Below are positions 23,691-34,135 of a DNA stretch of 64,000 nt, piece by piece. The position numbers and the translations under genes are program-made. The stretch is taken from positions 542,894,971 to 542,958,970 of the forward strand of contig CM062297.1 of assembly GCA_031216915.1 (NCBI GenBank), in the 5' to 3' direction. The notes beneath the pieces were generated by a model. That model searched no databases. It saw nothing but the letters and a program-made list of their open reading frames with translations, and had not been told where the DNA came from. This stretch comes from Pictodentalium vernedei (lineage: Eukaryota > Mollusca > Scaphopoda > Dentaliida > Dentaliidae). Each line of letters opens with the position of its first letter. Positions within the stretch are counted from its first letter, which is position 1.

Positions 23691-25072
23691 GGACCTGCGA
23701 GGCCTGCGGTAGGAGAAACCACGTCCTCCACGACCTGCACCTCGTCCCGTCAACCTCAGGGCGTCCGACCGGTTGTCCCGGCCCGAAGGACGTCCCGAAC
23801 GTGAGTCGCTACCTTGACGGTCTCTTGAATAAGACCAAGAGGACGCGCCGGAACCTCTATAGGAACCTCTCTTGGGCGCATTAGACCCAGAAGTGCCTGT
23901 CTTACTCTTATCTGCCATGTCCGACTTCTTAAAAGCAGATTTGAACAGCAGAGAATCCGAAGCTTTCTTTGTAATTTTATCGTAAATTGCAGAAAGCTTG
24001 CCGTCAAAGAGAAGTTCTCCGGAGACCGAAGCGACTCTGAGAGAGTTCTTCACCTTACTATCCACGCGCGTGGATGTAGCTAGGGCTGCGTTACATCTAA
24101 CCAACTCCAGGTTTGCCACTGAAGGGCGGAGTTATACGTGGAATAAGCTGCTGCCCTTGAAAGAAGTCTTAAAGAGGATTGTATATCCTGAAATTCTTTC
24201 CCTTGAAGGCGCAGTGATAACGCCTTAGTAAGATGATCTGTGTAAGATAAGGCATCTAAACTGGCTCTGTTAGACGAAATAGTTGTTTCCAACACCGCGG
24301 TTGGAATAGACGCCGACGACGGTAATGATAATTCTAAGTCTTCTGCCTCGTCGTCCATACGCAGAGGAACTCTCGGGATACCCTGTCCTGCCGTGTCGAA
24401 TTTATTCCTTGCATTAATGAAAGGCAGGTTGAGAGTATTGGCGGACAAGAAACCTGCTTTTCCCGTTTTGGAAGCAAGTTTGAATATAGCGTCGTTCAAT
24501 AATTCAAATGTTCTTGCAACATTATTGGACTGAGACGGAAACTCGGGAGCGATGTCCCTGAACCGCTCAAAGAAATCAGAGTCAAATGACGCTATAATTC
24601 TCTTGTCCGGAACCGCAGCAGTCTGGCCCGACGGAACAACTTGAGGGAGAAAGTGCCGGATGAAGTCCATGGCAGCTTTATGTTGTTCTGAAAGGGATAG
24701 CACCAAGTCATCCGTATCCCTTTCACCATCCGGTCGGACCTCATGATGCTCCCGGTCGTCCGCCCCTGATGCTTTGGCGGAGCGTACCGACCCAGCGCCG
24801 TCGGATAATTCCCGATCCGACACCGTTTCTGTCGGTTGCTGGGATGCTGCGATAAGTTGTGCTATCTGCACAAGTACGTCCGACATCGAGGCCTGCGGAG
24901 GCGCAGTCTTTCGCTGTTTCGCCGAGGGCAGCTCCGCATCTGATGACTCCCGCATACTCTTCCTATGCGAACGTCCGGAGTCCATCGGCCTCGTGTCCCT
25001 GGCTACCGGATGGTGTGACCTGGTCGCCGAAGAATCCCTGATCGGCGAAGCTGGTAAAATATCGGCGGTCAC
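23682..25072 (-). pseudogene. DIRS gag-like ORF1, N-terminus deleted and frameshifted
   Basis: 25072 to about 24113 is one frame: a charged Ser/Arg stretch, an Ala/Gln helix (VQIAQLIAASQQ), an acidic linker, and a helical block (AMDFIRHFLP, FELLNDAIFKLASK, SRAAAYSTYNSAL). A one-base change in the 'tttgccactgaagggcgg' region (compare tttgccactgtcagcgcag in copy 0) moves the reading to a second frame. That frame ends at 23682 after an Arg/Gly/Ser-rich tail (RGAGRGGRG, RRPRRSRR) likely to bind RNA. The Cys-rich start seen in copy 0 has been lost with the 5' deletion at ~25097. Gag role inferred from position and composition. Confidence 0.75.
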
Positions 25073-25089
25073 GTAGCCAAGGTGCGGTC

Positions 25090-25640
25090 GTGTGCGCTGT
25101 CTCCAGGCAGTGACAATACTGGCCCGAAATCAGTCATCAAAATTACACACTATCTGATGCAAGACAGAGACTCCCAGGGGAGAATCTGCAGAACATCAGA
25201 TGGTAGATGCAGAACACAACGTTATACGCCCATGGGTGAAAACGTAAACATGGGGAAAATAACAGAATTCATTCTGTAACCAAGCTAATTCTCCCAAGAG
25301 AATTTAGAAATGATCTTTCTCAAAAATATGCCAAAAGCATGGGAGAATAGCAAGGGGGGACTTCGAAGACCAGGGGAGAGGAAACACTGAATAAGCAGTG
25401 CAACTTTTTAGCAAGAATGACAACAAGAGGCCCATGCCTTGAAAATAGGCAACTTAAAATAATTTCATAAAAAATTTTAAGTACAGCCCTGATTATTTTT
25501 TGTCACTCCTTTTTCCTCTCCTCCTTCTATATCCTCCTTAGAATCACCATTTCTCCAATAATTACGTGTCTGGCATCCTTTAAACTGAGATTTACAAGCA
25601 CAAAGATCAGTGAGATGTTGACTGATGAAGGGCCAAACAG
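25090..25640 (-). other. DIRS-B 5' untranslated region with deletion junction
   Basis: From about 25105 it aligns with 11650-12186 of copy A. Immediately left of that it aligns with 10578 of A, so about 1.05 kb is missing at the junction near 25097. No ORF. Confidence 0.75.
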
Positions 25641-25842
25641 AGAATGATAATTGGCGCCAATTTCGGAACGTCCTTGACACTGCGCATGCGCAGTAAGGGC
25701 AAAGTATGGAGGTCCTATAGGACATGATTTCTTTTGGTTTTAGATGCAAATTTTGGGGATTGGGGGGCAAAATTTGTGTTTGGCCCTGGATTTTTTAGAG
25801 TTAGCACCAGCTAAGTCTGGGTCATTGGTATAGTATAAAAAT
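25641..25842 (-). repeat. DIRS-B right inverted terminal repeat and terminus
   Basis: Inverted partner of 19775-19963, with a CTGCGCATGCGCAG palindrome at 25680-25693 and the terminal TATAAAAAT. Confidence 0.93.
25680..25693. promoter_or_regulatory. NRF-1-like palindrome in the DIRS 5' terminal repeat
   Basis: CTGCGCATGCGCAG is a perfect palindrome containing TGCGCATGCGCA, the core consensus of nuclear respiratory factor 1. It is retained intact in all four A/B terminal repeats (5668-5681, 12226-12239, 19911-19924, 25680-25693). Its place in the 5' terminal repeat suggests a promoter element; binding is inferred. Confidence 0.45.
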
Positions 25843-26262
25843 ATGGAAAACATGAAATAATTTTTATAATTATTATAAAGTTACAGCCCTGAATGTTTGA
25901 AACCACCGTTGTTCACTTCCATCATCCATTTACAGCCTTGGATCCACCAAATCTTTTATTGATTTGTGTCTGGTATCCTCAAAAATGGAGATTTTAAAGT
26001 ACAGATGTCAGATCATTGTTTCTGACTTTTGGGCCAAACAAAGAAATGATGGTTGGCGCCAATTTCGGTACCTTCCCGGATACTGGGCATGCACAAATAA
26101 CAAAAGTATGGATGACCAGATAGGGCTTGAATTTTTCAGTTTTGTATGCAAATTTTGGGGATTGGGGGGGGGGGGGGGGGGGGAATTTGTGTTTGGCCCT
26201 GAATTAAACTGAGTTAGCACCAGCTAGTCTGGGCCATTGGTTGTGGTATAAAAATATTATTC
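25843..26262 (-). mobile_element. Relic DIRS 5' end abutting copy B
   Basis: A second, more divergent copy of the 5' UTR end and right terminal repeat follows copy B directly. 25875-26040 resembles 25470-25640. 26050-26262 resembles the ITR ('ttggcgccaatttcgg', 'ttggggattggggg', 'gttagcaccagctag', 'tataaaaat'). The palindrome is degraded to CTGGGCATGCACA and the G run is expanded to ~22 (about 26162-26183). Confidence 0.8.
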
Positions 26263-26388
26263 AATTGACAGGAGTATTCAATTAACAGGGATTGTGTCAC
26301 TTTCCTGTATTCTAGAGATAAACTTAGCATTTATTCTCTTATATCTTGTTTGACAGAGCTCTGTAAGCTCTGTCAAACAAGATATAAT
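26263..26388. repeat. Older repeat R, left part (palindromic end)
   Basis: Ends in a near-perfect palindrome (TATCTTGTTTGACAGAGCTC and its inverse, 26342-26386). Together with 29883-30140 it forms one element, interrupted by the Tc1 insertion. A second, inverted copy lies at about 39080-39380. Confidence 0.6.
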
Positions 26389-26665
26389 ATACTACTCAAA
26401 GATTGCTAAGCACCACATATTTGACACATCATTGTGAAATTTGCTTGTGACATATTTGCGATATATTTGGTGGATATGATTGAGGAATAGATTAAGATGG
26501 TCCCCAGTGTTTACATTAGCTCTCGTGACAGGCAGACTTTTCGAGACAGTCATGGAAAGCATGTACCCCTTGATTTTCATGATGTTTTCGTGTACTGTCT
26601 ACATGTACATGACATGTGTAGGGTATTCAATCTTCATTTTAACACAAACCCTTGTGATTTAATGA

Positions 26666-27716
26666 TTGAATATGGCGAATGCAAATGTAAGAAGACATTT
26701 GTCTGAAACCGAAATGTGGCAGGCTGTTGGGTTGGTGGATCAAGGGGCTATGCATCGTCTGATTGGTGTAGCCCTTGGTGGGCACCATATGCTGATCACC
26801 AGAGTCTGTGCAAGATTTCAACAGTATGGCATACCAGTAAGATGGCATGGTGGTGGTAAAGACAGGGCAACATCTGCAGCTGAAGACTGGTTTTTGATCA
26901 TTCAGGCCCGTAGGAACCATTTTGCAACAGCAATCCAGCTTTGCAGTGACCTTCAGAATACATCCGGGGTAAATGTTTCGACGCACACTATCCGGGCAAG
27001 GTTGCATGAAGGTGGTCTCCAATCAAGAAGACCATGTATTCGCATTTCACTGTCCCAGAACCACCGCCAGACACGATATGAATGGGCCATGGACCATGTT
27101 GGATGTACCAGAGAAGATTGGCGACCTGTCCTTTTTACAGAAGAGTCAAGGTTAGGTACTGTCTAGACTACACAGATAGGTGTTCTAGGGTATGGAGAAG
27201 TCCAGGAGAGCGATTCCCTGCAGCCAATATTGCTGGACATGACCGCTATGATGTAGGCTCAATAATGGTCTGGGCAGCATCAGCTGGGATGGACGTACAG
27301 AGCTCTGTGTCCTTGACCGTGGTACATTGACTGCACAGCGGTATATTGATGAGATCCTGGATGCCCACGTCAGAGTGTATGCAGGTGCAGTGGGTAAAAG
27401 ATTCATTCTGATGGACGATAATGCCCGTCCTCATTTTGCCTATCCTGTCCGCGAGTACCAACAGGGGGAGGGGATTCAGCGTATGGACTGGCCAGCAAGA
27501 TCCCCTGACCTCAATCCAATCGAACATGTCTAGAATGAGTTGCAGTTTGCAATTTCAGCCCATCCAGTCAAGCCAAGAAGTGTCCACAAGCTTGGTGCCA
27601 TGATGGTCCAAGAATGGAACAACATCCCACAAAGGACCATCAGGAACCTGATTGGGAGCATGAGGAGGCGTTGTCAAGCTGTAATTAACAGTAATGGGTC
27701 TCATACTCGATATTGA
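26666..27716 (+). pseudogene. Tc1-like transposase, frameshifted
   Basis: The product would be a DDE transposase. An N-terminal helix-turn-helix part is visible (HLSETEMWQAVGLV, then HHMLITRVCARFQQYG). The catalytic domain shows VLFTEESRL, where family members have DES, so the first catalytic Asp is replaced by Glu. The second Asp is intact in ILMDDNARPHF, and SPDLNPIEHV holds the third acidic residue. The frame changes near 27160 and again near 27320, and a TAG replaces the Trp usually found after EHV (27530-27532). The last stop is TGA at 27714-27716. Inactive. Confidence 0.87.
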
Positions 27717-27882
27717 ACCCATACCAGTTCGCTCCGTCAACTCTTTGGCAAATTTGAAGAATTTCCTCTTTTACCAATAATATCCATTTCCATGGTTATA
27801 GTATTCAAAAGCTAAAAAATAATGTCAAACACAAATAAAATCTTAATTTCTGTACTAAAATCATTAAAGGTATAATTAAATA

Positions 27883-29794
27883 AACAAGAGGCCCCACTGG
27901 GCCTGAAGCGCTCATCTTGTACAGAACACAATTTAAACAGAGTCCAAGAATGAGTCTACATTAAGCAAGCCATCTCCATAGGCTACACTCTCAATCCTTG
28001 AGTCCCTCAGGAGTGACAAAAATAATCTAGGCATCATGCCTTTTCTTCAGTTGATCATAAGTAAAATGTAGAGCTCCCCTATGAAGCCCCTTGATACAAC
28101 CTATGTGGATTAATCTTAGTACCTCTAGAGGGTAATGAATACAAAATTTTTAATTCTTCAGCAAAATGGCCAATTCCGGCTCCCATAGAGAGCCCAAATA
28201 TTAACCCAGGCTTTTGATTTGAACACAGTTAAATCTGACTTCCCTAGAGATGTTGTGTACCAAATATGAAAGCATTCTGACCGTTGGATCTGAAGAAGAG
28301 AAATTGTAAAGAAATTTCTTTGAATTGCACTAAGTTCAAATTTGGGCTACCATAGCGAGCCCAAATATTAACCTATGGATCCGATTTGAACAAACTTGAA
28401 TCTGACCCCCCTAGAGATGTTGTATACCAAATGTGAAAGCATTCTGACAAGTGAATCTGAAGAAGATGATTTTTGAAGAAATTCCCTCATATTGTACTGA
28501 GTTAAATTTCATGTTCCCATATGGAGCCCAAATATTAACCTAGGCACTCGAATTGAACAACCTGGAATCTGACCCCCCTAGAAATGTTACATACCAAATA
28601 TAAAAGCATTCCGACTGGTGGATCTGAAGAAGAAGATTTTCAAAGAAATTTTCTCATATTGCACTAAGTAAAAATTTGGGCTACCATAGTGAGCCCAAAT
28701 ATATACCTAGGGATCTGATTTGAACAAACTTGAATCTGACCCCCATAGAGATGTTGCATACCAAATATCAAAGCATTCTGACGGATGGATCTGAAGAAGA
28801 AGATGTTTTTAAATTACCCTCCTTATTGAACAAAGATAAAATTTGGGCTTCCATAGGAAGCCCAAATATTAACCTAGGGACTTGATTTGAACAATCTAGA
28901 ATCAGACCCTCATAACAATGATGTATACCAAATATTAAAAGATTCTGACTGGTGGTTCTGAAGAAGAAGACCCTATGTTAAAACTTCGGGCTCCTGCAGA
29001 GAGCCCAAATATAAACCAATGAGCTTTATTTCAACAAACTTTTATCTGACCCCCCTATGAATGCTGTATACCAAATATCAAAAGATTCTGATGATTGGTT
29101 TTGGAGAAAAGATTTTTAAAAATTTTTGCAAATATGCTGACTCAGCATTTTTTCGATGCCCATTACAGAACACCCTAACATAATCGATGGCAATTTTTTT
29201 TCACCATTCAATTCTACTGGTCATAAGGATACTTCATACCAAATAAAAGCTCTCTGTTCCGTGGGGTTTGGGAAATATGGGCGTTTGAAAATATTTCTAT
29301 TTTTAGCTCCCAGGGTTCCCATGGGGATGCTGGAATTTTTTTTTTGGCATGGGTCAAGTACTTATGACCCAATACTACCACAAACCAAATTTGGTTCATA
29401 CCGGACCATCGGTTCAGAAAATAGAAATTTTGGGCGGGGCCAAAAATCTTACCCCTCCTATTACAAAGCCAAATATTACTTCACGAACTTCGTTTGAACA
29501 ACTTGATTCTATACCTCATATGGAAGCTCCATAGCAAATATCAAGTCATTGTACACACTGGTTCTTGAGAAGAAGATTTTTAAAATATTTTGGAGCATTT
29601 TCCCCCACTCCCTCCCTATGGGGCTGGGCATGCTGAGTTGAACAAAACTGAAATGCCCCTTTGGGACCATCACTCACACAAACTTTCACTTGAATTGGCC
29701 TAGTGGCTTTGGAGGAGAAGACCAAAACATGGTGTTGATGGACGACAAGCGATGAGATTAGCTCAGCTTGACTTTGTCAAGATGAGCTAAAAAT
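27883..29794 (+). mobile_element. AACAAGAGGCCC-type non-autonomous element (E1)
   Basis: Starts AACAAGAGGCCCCACTGGGC (a GGCCC/GGGCC foldback) and ends in a hairpin (GCTCAGCTTGAC / GTCAAGATGAGC) followed by TAAAAAT. The interior is seven or so ~170-bp divergent units ('gagcccaaatattaacct', 'gaatctgacccccctagag', 'gcataccaaatatcaaagca'). It carries no ORF of its own. The same start and end occur at 44346-45935 and the start at 63941. The class is unknown; the terminal hairpins are reminiscent of rolling-circle elements. Confidence 0.75.
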
Positions 29795-29882
29795 ATATAC
29801 ACTTTTCATTACAATATTTCAACTAAAATGTAAGAGAGGTAGTTGGATATACTTGGTGCTTAGCAAACTTTGAGTAGTATAT

Positions 29883-30140
29883 AGATTAAATGCCTGTGTT
29901 GGATGTACTGAGGCCAAATTGGTCTATAAACAAAGAAAAACTTGGGACAGTCACAGTAATTTCTTGACAGGTTTCAAGATTTTTTTATTCAATTAACAGG
30001 AGTTTACTCTTTAACCTATATTCAATTAATAGGTCAAATTTGTACTGGAGGTATGGTAAATGGTTTTGTGTTGGGAAATTATATTAACAGGGCTATTCAG
30101 TCAAGAGATATCCAATTAAGTGGGCTGCACTGTACTGCCA
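29883..30140. repeat. Older repeat R, right part
   Basis: Continues the repeat broken by the Tc1 element. GATTAAATGCCTGTGTTGGA and 'attcaattaacagg' to 'tccaattaagtgggctgcac' match 39070-39330 inverted. Confidence 0.55.
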
Positions 30141-30540
30141 ACATTGGAAGACTTCCAGCCAGTCATCAATTACTACTGGGATTGCTTTTACCAGTAAAGT
30201 GGAACTTGTTTACCTCATTATGCAAATGAAACATACTGACTAAACCTTGAGAAGAGAAGAAAATTCCATTACTGTGGACTGAATTTTCAGATTTTCCAAC
30301 TAACATTGGCCCTGATGGGTCAAATGTTCCCAGCTGGGCTCCAGGTGAGAATGCTGAGGTGAGTAGAAAACATTTTAATATCTCATCTAAAGCAATATAG
30401 TAACAAGCCTTGAGATGAATCATTTTTTAAATGATACATATTGTCAAACCACATATACGCAAACAACAAAATAAATTTTGGTTTTTCCCCCAAATCTGCT
30501 GAGCAGAAAATTTAATTATGAAATCATCAACATTTTAAAA
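30141..30540. other. Unassigned DNA
   Basis: No gene, RNA or clear repeat recognised. Confidence 0.4.
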
Positions 30541-30756
30541 GATTTGTAGGCTTTTTGGGCATTAACCACTGCCTGAAGATGGCAGCAGCTTCATCTGAAC
30601 AAAGTAGAAAGGTATACTCCAAAGATGGTCTGTGCCATATATGAATGAATTTGGCCAAGTGCTTTTAAAGAAGACAAGTTTCAAAAGTTAACGGATGCCG
30701 GACACCAAGTGATGGCAATAGCGCCCACTGATTTTCAGACAGGTGAGCTAAAAATC
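30541..30756 (+). repeat. 3' fragment of an E-type element
   Basis: Matches the last ~215 bp of E2 (45718-45935): 'gcattaaccactgcctgaag', 'tactccaaagatggtctgtg', then a 'gcccactgattttcagacaggtgagc' -type hairpin and TAAAAAT. Confidence 0.7.
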
Positions 30757-30879
30757 AGGAAATTTTTTTTTTTTAATTTACATTGAAAAATGTCAAAAGC
30801 GTTAGAAACGACTGGGGAAAACAGGAAAGGGGAAGGAAATGTACAGCAGACATAATTAAACAATAAAAAAAAAAAAATC

Positions 30880-30885
30880 TTTATT
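30880..30885 (-). terminator. Poly(A) signal of LUC7L3-like gene
   Basis: AATAAA on the minus strand, 62 nt after the proposed stop codon. A T-rich run follows downstream (plus-strand A run at about 30865-30877), the usual layout of a cleavage site. Confidence 0.5.
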
Positions 30886-30946
30886 CATCAGAAAAATAAC
30901 CAAATGAAGGCAGTGCAGAATTCTTAAACTTTTCTTTGTAAATATT

Positions 30947-31011
30947 TTAGAAAACACTGTCCTGATGAATTTGTTCTGTCTGCCATCCTTCCTTGAATTC
31001 TTGCAGATCAT
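30947..31011 (-). CDS. LUC7L3: LUC7L3-like gene, probable last coding exon
   Basis: An acceptor TTATTCATCAG ends at 31012. The exon opens with AT, which completes the codon left by the previous exon's final G (phase 1). The frame then reads DLQEFKEGWQTEQIHQDSVF and stops with TAA at 30947-30949. An AATAAA lies 62 nt further on. Phase agreement, the acidic/Gln-rich tail after an RS domain and the poly(A) signal support it. The acceptor's pyrimidine tract is weak, and an unrelated short ORF could mimic this. Confidence 0.45.
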
Positions 31012-33558
31012 CTGATGAATAATTCCTGATTAAACCAGTGTTTGAAGCCACCAAAACTTGAAATTTTTAAAAAGCAAGGAAACAGACAACTGTTTACACA
31101 AATGCCAAACAAAAGAATGATTATAGGTGGCAATGGACGGTAATTCCTGGATCTCTGTGCATGTAATGACATCGTGGAAGGAGAACTATACACAACTCTT
31201 TTTTTTTGGGGGGGGGGGGGGGGGGTGGGGGGTGGGGGGGGGGGGCGGGAATGCAAAATTGAGTGTTTGATTTGATTCTTCATGAACTAGCTTAGCAATA
31301 TCTGACCAGTGGTAAAATTGAATAAAAATAAATGTTTGATGATAAATTCATAGAAATGTGGAATCTATCTGTTATGGTGTTGACGTGAATTCACACTGGG
31401 CAATTTCTTATTACTCATATTTAAATTAAAAATAACACTCAATTTTTCAAATACTTCAAACAATAGAAGATGTTGCATGTACAAGGGAAGTAATTCATCC
31501 GAGATTTAAAGTAACCTTCCAAACTGTTGCCAATTCCTCTGAAGTACCTCTGTTGTATGTCATTATGGTGCTGACATTGAAACGGGGGGACACATGAAAC
31601 TTTATTATTTTTGGATAGACAATGCCTTGAGCATCAACTGAGAAAACGTCAAACAGTACAATACTTTTTCCGTTATAGATAGATTCAAAAGATTCATGTA
31701 ATATGACAGGACAACCCGAAGTTTGCTAGGGGAACACGCAATGGTGCCGACATTGAAGGTGTTGAGCTATAAAAATTTTAGAAAAGTAATAATAATACTT
31801 TCAGAAAACTTGTTAATCACTGAGTAGTAACAATATCAAAAAGAAAATCTATTTTAATCAAGACATTTATTTATCAATCTTGAGTATTAGGCAAGGTACA
31901 TAATATTGTCACACTCCATGAAATAGCCCACAAACTTATAAATCACACTCGCCCAGGTATCATATGTTAAATGCAGAAGCATTTGGACTGGTGGTCTGTG
32001 AGAAAAAATTTTAACTGTTTTTTTTTCCAATCAGCCATAGCATTAAAATGAGACAACAATTTTGGGGCACATAATAAAACAAATAAGATTTTTTTTTACC
32101 AATTTGATTGCACTCTTCCTTAGGATGCTCCATATGACATAACATTTACTCATAAAGTCTAATTTTTTTCATAAAATTAAGAACATGTCACACACTCATA
32201 GGCATGCCAACCTTTGGGGTACCAAATATGCCAAATGTAGGCACCGCCCAAAATCTTGCTCCTCACAATACAAAGCAAATATTGCTCCTCAAACACTGTT
32301 TGAACAAACTTTATTCTACACTTCAAATGGAAGCTACATACCCAGTATCAGGTCAATGCATGTATGGAATCATGAGATTTTTTTGAAAACTGGGATAGTT
32401 TCCCTCCACCCCCTCCATGGGCCAGCACTTGAATTTTACCAAAACTGAAATAACCCACCTCAATCATCACTTGAAAATTAGAATTATGCCAGCAGTATGG
32501 AAGAAGAATTAAACAATACCTTTACAACAGATGTAGGCAAACAAGGAGTGATCAGTACAACTCACCCTGATTTTGAGTCAGGTGTGCCAAAAAACAAATT
32601 ATATGCATAGTGTACACAAGTTGTAAAGCAATGAAATTTACACTGGTAAGTCTTGGTAGATGGATAGGTTATTGGGGATTAAAGTCACTTTTGGCATGCA
32701 TGCCTATATCAGGACCACAACGCAAGTATGAATTTAAGGTTAGCCAATCATTTATAATTATGATGCCCACTGTACAGGACTCACACCCGAGTATTTAAAA
32801 TTTGTCCACCACTGTAAATAAACATACATATGTAAAGAGAGAACTTTCACTCTAAATGCCATAAACAAGTTATAAAGAACTTGTTTATCAATTATCGGTC
32901 CACTTCCCAGGATACCCACAATAAAATATTGTGAATTAGTTGAGGCCAATCCCACAACATATCCCCACATCTTGTTAGTCCTCCCAAGGTGGTTCTCAGT
33001 GATATTTCATAACATATTCTTATTATGAGTCAATTCAGAACCCTCATCAAAACTACATTCTTCAGTTTAGGATTTTTTTACTTTTAAGAAAGAAACAAAA
33101 GAAGAAAATTTATCTTATCCCAATAATTCAAAAAGATTCTATTCTTCCTGTGTTGCCTGATTGGCTTTCTGTACTTCAATTGATACTTTACATGGCAAAA
33201 GTTAAGAAAAATTTATATTATACAACACCTCTCGTCATTGGAAGCCAATTTATAATGGCTCATACAACAACAGACATGTGCAGGAGCTTTTGCTGTATGC
33301 ATGTCGTATGGTATTATCCATAACAAATGGACAACCACTGTCTCATGCAGTGGATGTGCTTGTGCTGTTATGGATAATACCGTGCCCTTGAGTCTTGGTG
33401 CTTTGAAAAAAATGAGTTACAATAAAGAGGGGGTGGGTGGGGTGGGTGTGGGTGCTGGACTTGATGTGCCTTCTCTCCCTAGATCCACCCATGCTCACAA
33501 CCATTTATAGCAGACCAACAATAAAAACATATTTAAGATTATGAATATTATCCAATAC
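31012..33558 (-). other. LUC7L3-like intron (last)
   Basis: Non-coding if the last exon is right. It holds an interrupted G-rich tract at 31208-31248, a degenerate E-type 3' fragment at about 32200-32592 ('gccaactttggggtaccaaa' region to 'ccctgattttgagtcaggtg' hairpin), and an imperfect foldback at 33305-33385 (TATGGTATTATCCATAACA and its inverse). Confidence 0.5.
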
Positions 33559-33818
33559 CTTTACTTCTCTCTCTACTTCCAGATCTTCTCCGAGAATCTT
33601 TACTGCGAGATCTTCTACTGTCTCTGCTTCTGGATCTTCTCTTCTTATCACGACTTCGTGATCTCTTTCGAGAGGACTTTTTATCACGACTACGAGACCT
33701 CTTTCTTTCTGATTTTTTGGAATGACTTCGTGATCTAGACCTATGTCGTCTTGAACTATGTCTATCTCTACTTCTAGATCTGTGATGATGATTACGACTC
33801 CTACTTCTGGATCTTTTT
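33559..33818 (-). CDS. LUC7L3: LUC7L3-like gene, RS-domain exon
   Basis: 260-nt exon with acceptor TTTTCCATCCCCAG (33819 onward) and donor G|GTATTG. It encodes about 86 residues of Arg-Ser/Arg-Asp dipeptides (for example KRSRSRSRNHHHRSRSRDRH and SRSRDSRRSRSKDSRRR). This is the C-terminal RS domain typical of LUC7L3/CROP, used for nuclear-speckle localisation and contacts with SR proteins and U1 snRNP. It enters in phase 2: the AG ending the upstream exon plus its first A give Arg. It leaves in phase 1. RS repeats alone are not diagnostic; assignment rests on phase continuity with the Arg/Glu exon and the zinc-finger exons on the same strand. Confidence 0.8.
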
Positions 33819-34135
33819 CTGGGGATGGAAAAAATTACTTGAAAAACATGTGGGAACACAGTACCAAAATCTCAGTACTCCAAAGCACAATAACTCTGCA
33901 CAACTACATTGTTTTCAATTTCTAATAGCAAGTTTTATCATCCATCCAGATCTGTAGTTTGTTGGCCTTTATGGGCACTCAAAATCTTTCCAATATCTAA
34001 CAGGAATTTTGCACTGAAGCACTTATGATGTCTTACCGAATATTTTTGAAGTCAAGATTTCATTTGAAATTGAAGCTGTGGTAATTTAACATTCACCTCC
34101 ATAAAAGCCTTAGATTTACATGCTGAAGCTTTCAC

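Larger units (their letters stand above)
19736..25842 (-). mobile_element. DIRS-like retrotransposon, copy B (complete ends, best-preserved copy)
   Basis: About 6.1 kb, read on the minus strand. Termini are GTTAAAAAATTT (19736) and TATAAAAAT (25842). ITRs lie at 19775-19963 and 25641-25830, and the ICR at 20039-20127. Order on the element strand: 5' ITR, truncated gag-like ORF, RT/RNase H/MT-like ORF, overlapping tyrosine recombinase, poly-G tract, ICR, 3' ITR. The recombinase is open. RT has two stops and one frameshift. About 1.05 kb of the 5' coding region is deleted (compared with copy A, between GTGCGGTCGTGTGCGCT and TCCAGGCA near 25097). No target-site duplication is apparent, as usual for this mechanism. 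Confidence 0.93.
26389..29882 (+). mobile_element. Tc1-like DNA transposon with a nested insertion
   Basis: Terminal inverted repeats of about 28 bp read TACTACTCAAAG.TTGCTAAG at 26390 and, inverted, at 29853-29880. The flanks are TA-rich. The homologous uninterrupted site (39310-39345, inverted) reads across CAAACAAGATATAACAGATT, so the insertion point is at a TA. Removing the nested 1.9-kb element at 27883-29794 leaves about 1.6 kb, a normal Tc1 length. Confidence 0.85.

Noticed and set aside
23998-24228. Plus-strand ORF also open in DIRS-A (8373-8564)
   Set aside because: Antisense of the gag-like ORF; similarity between copies reflects element homology.
33541-33738. Plus-strand aromatic-rich ORF
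   Set aside because: Antisense of the RS-domain exon.
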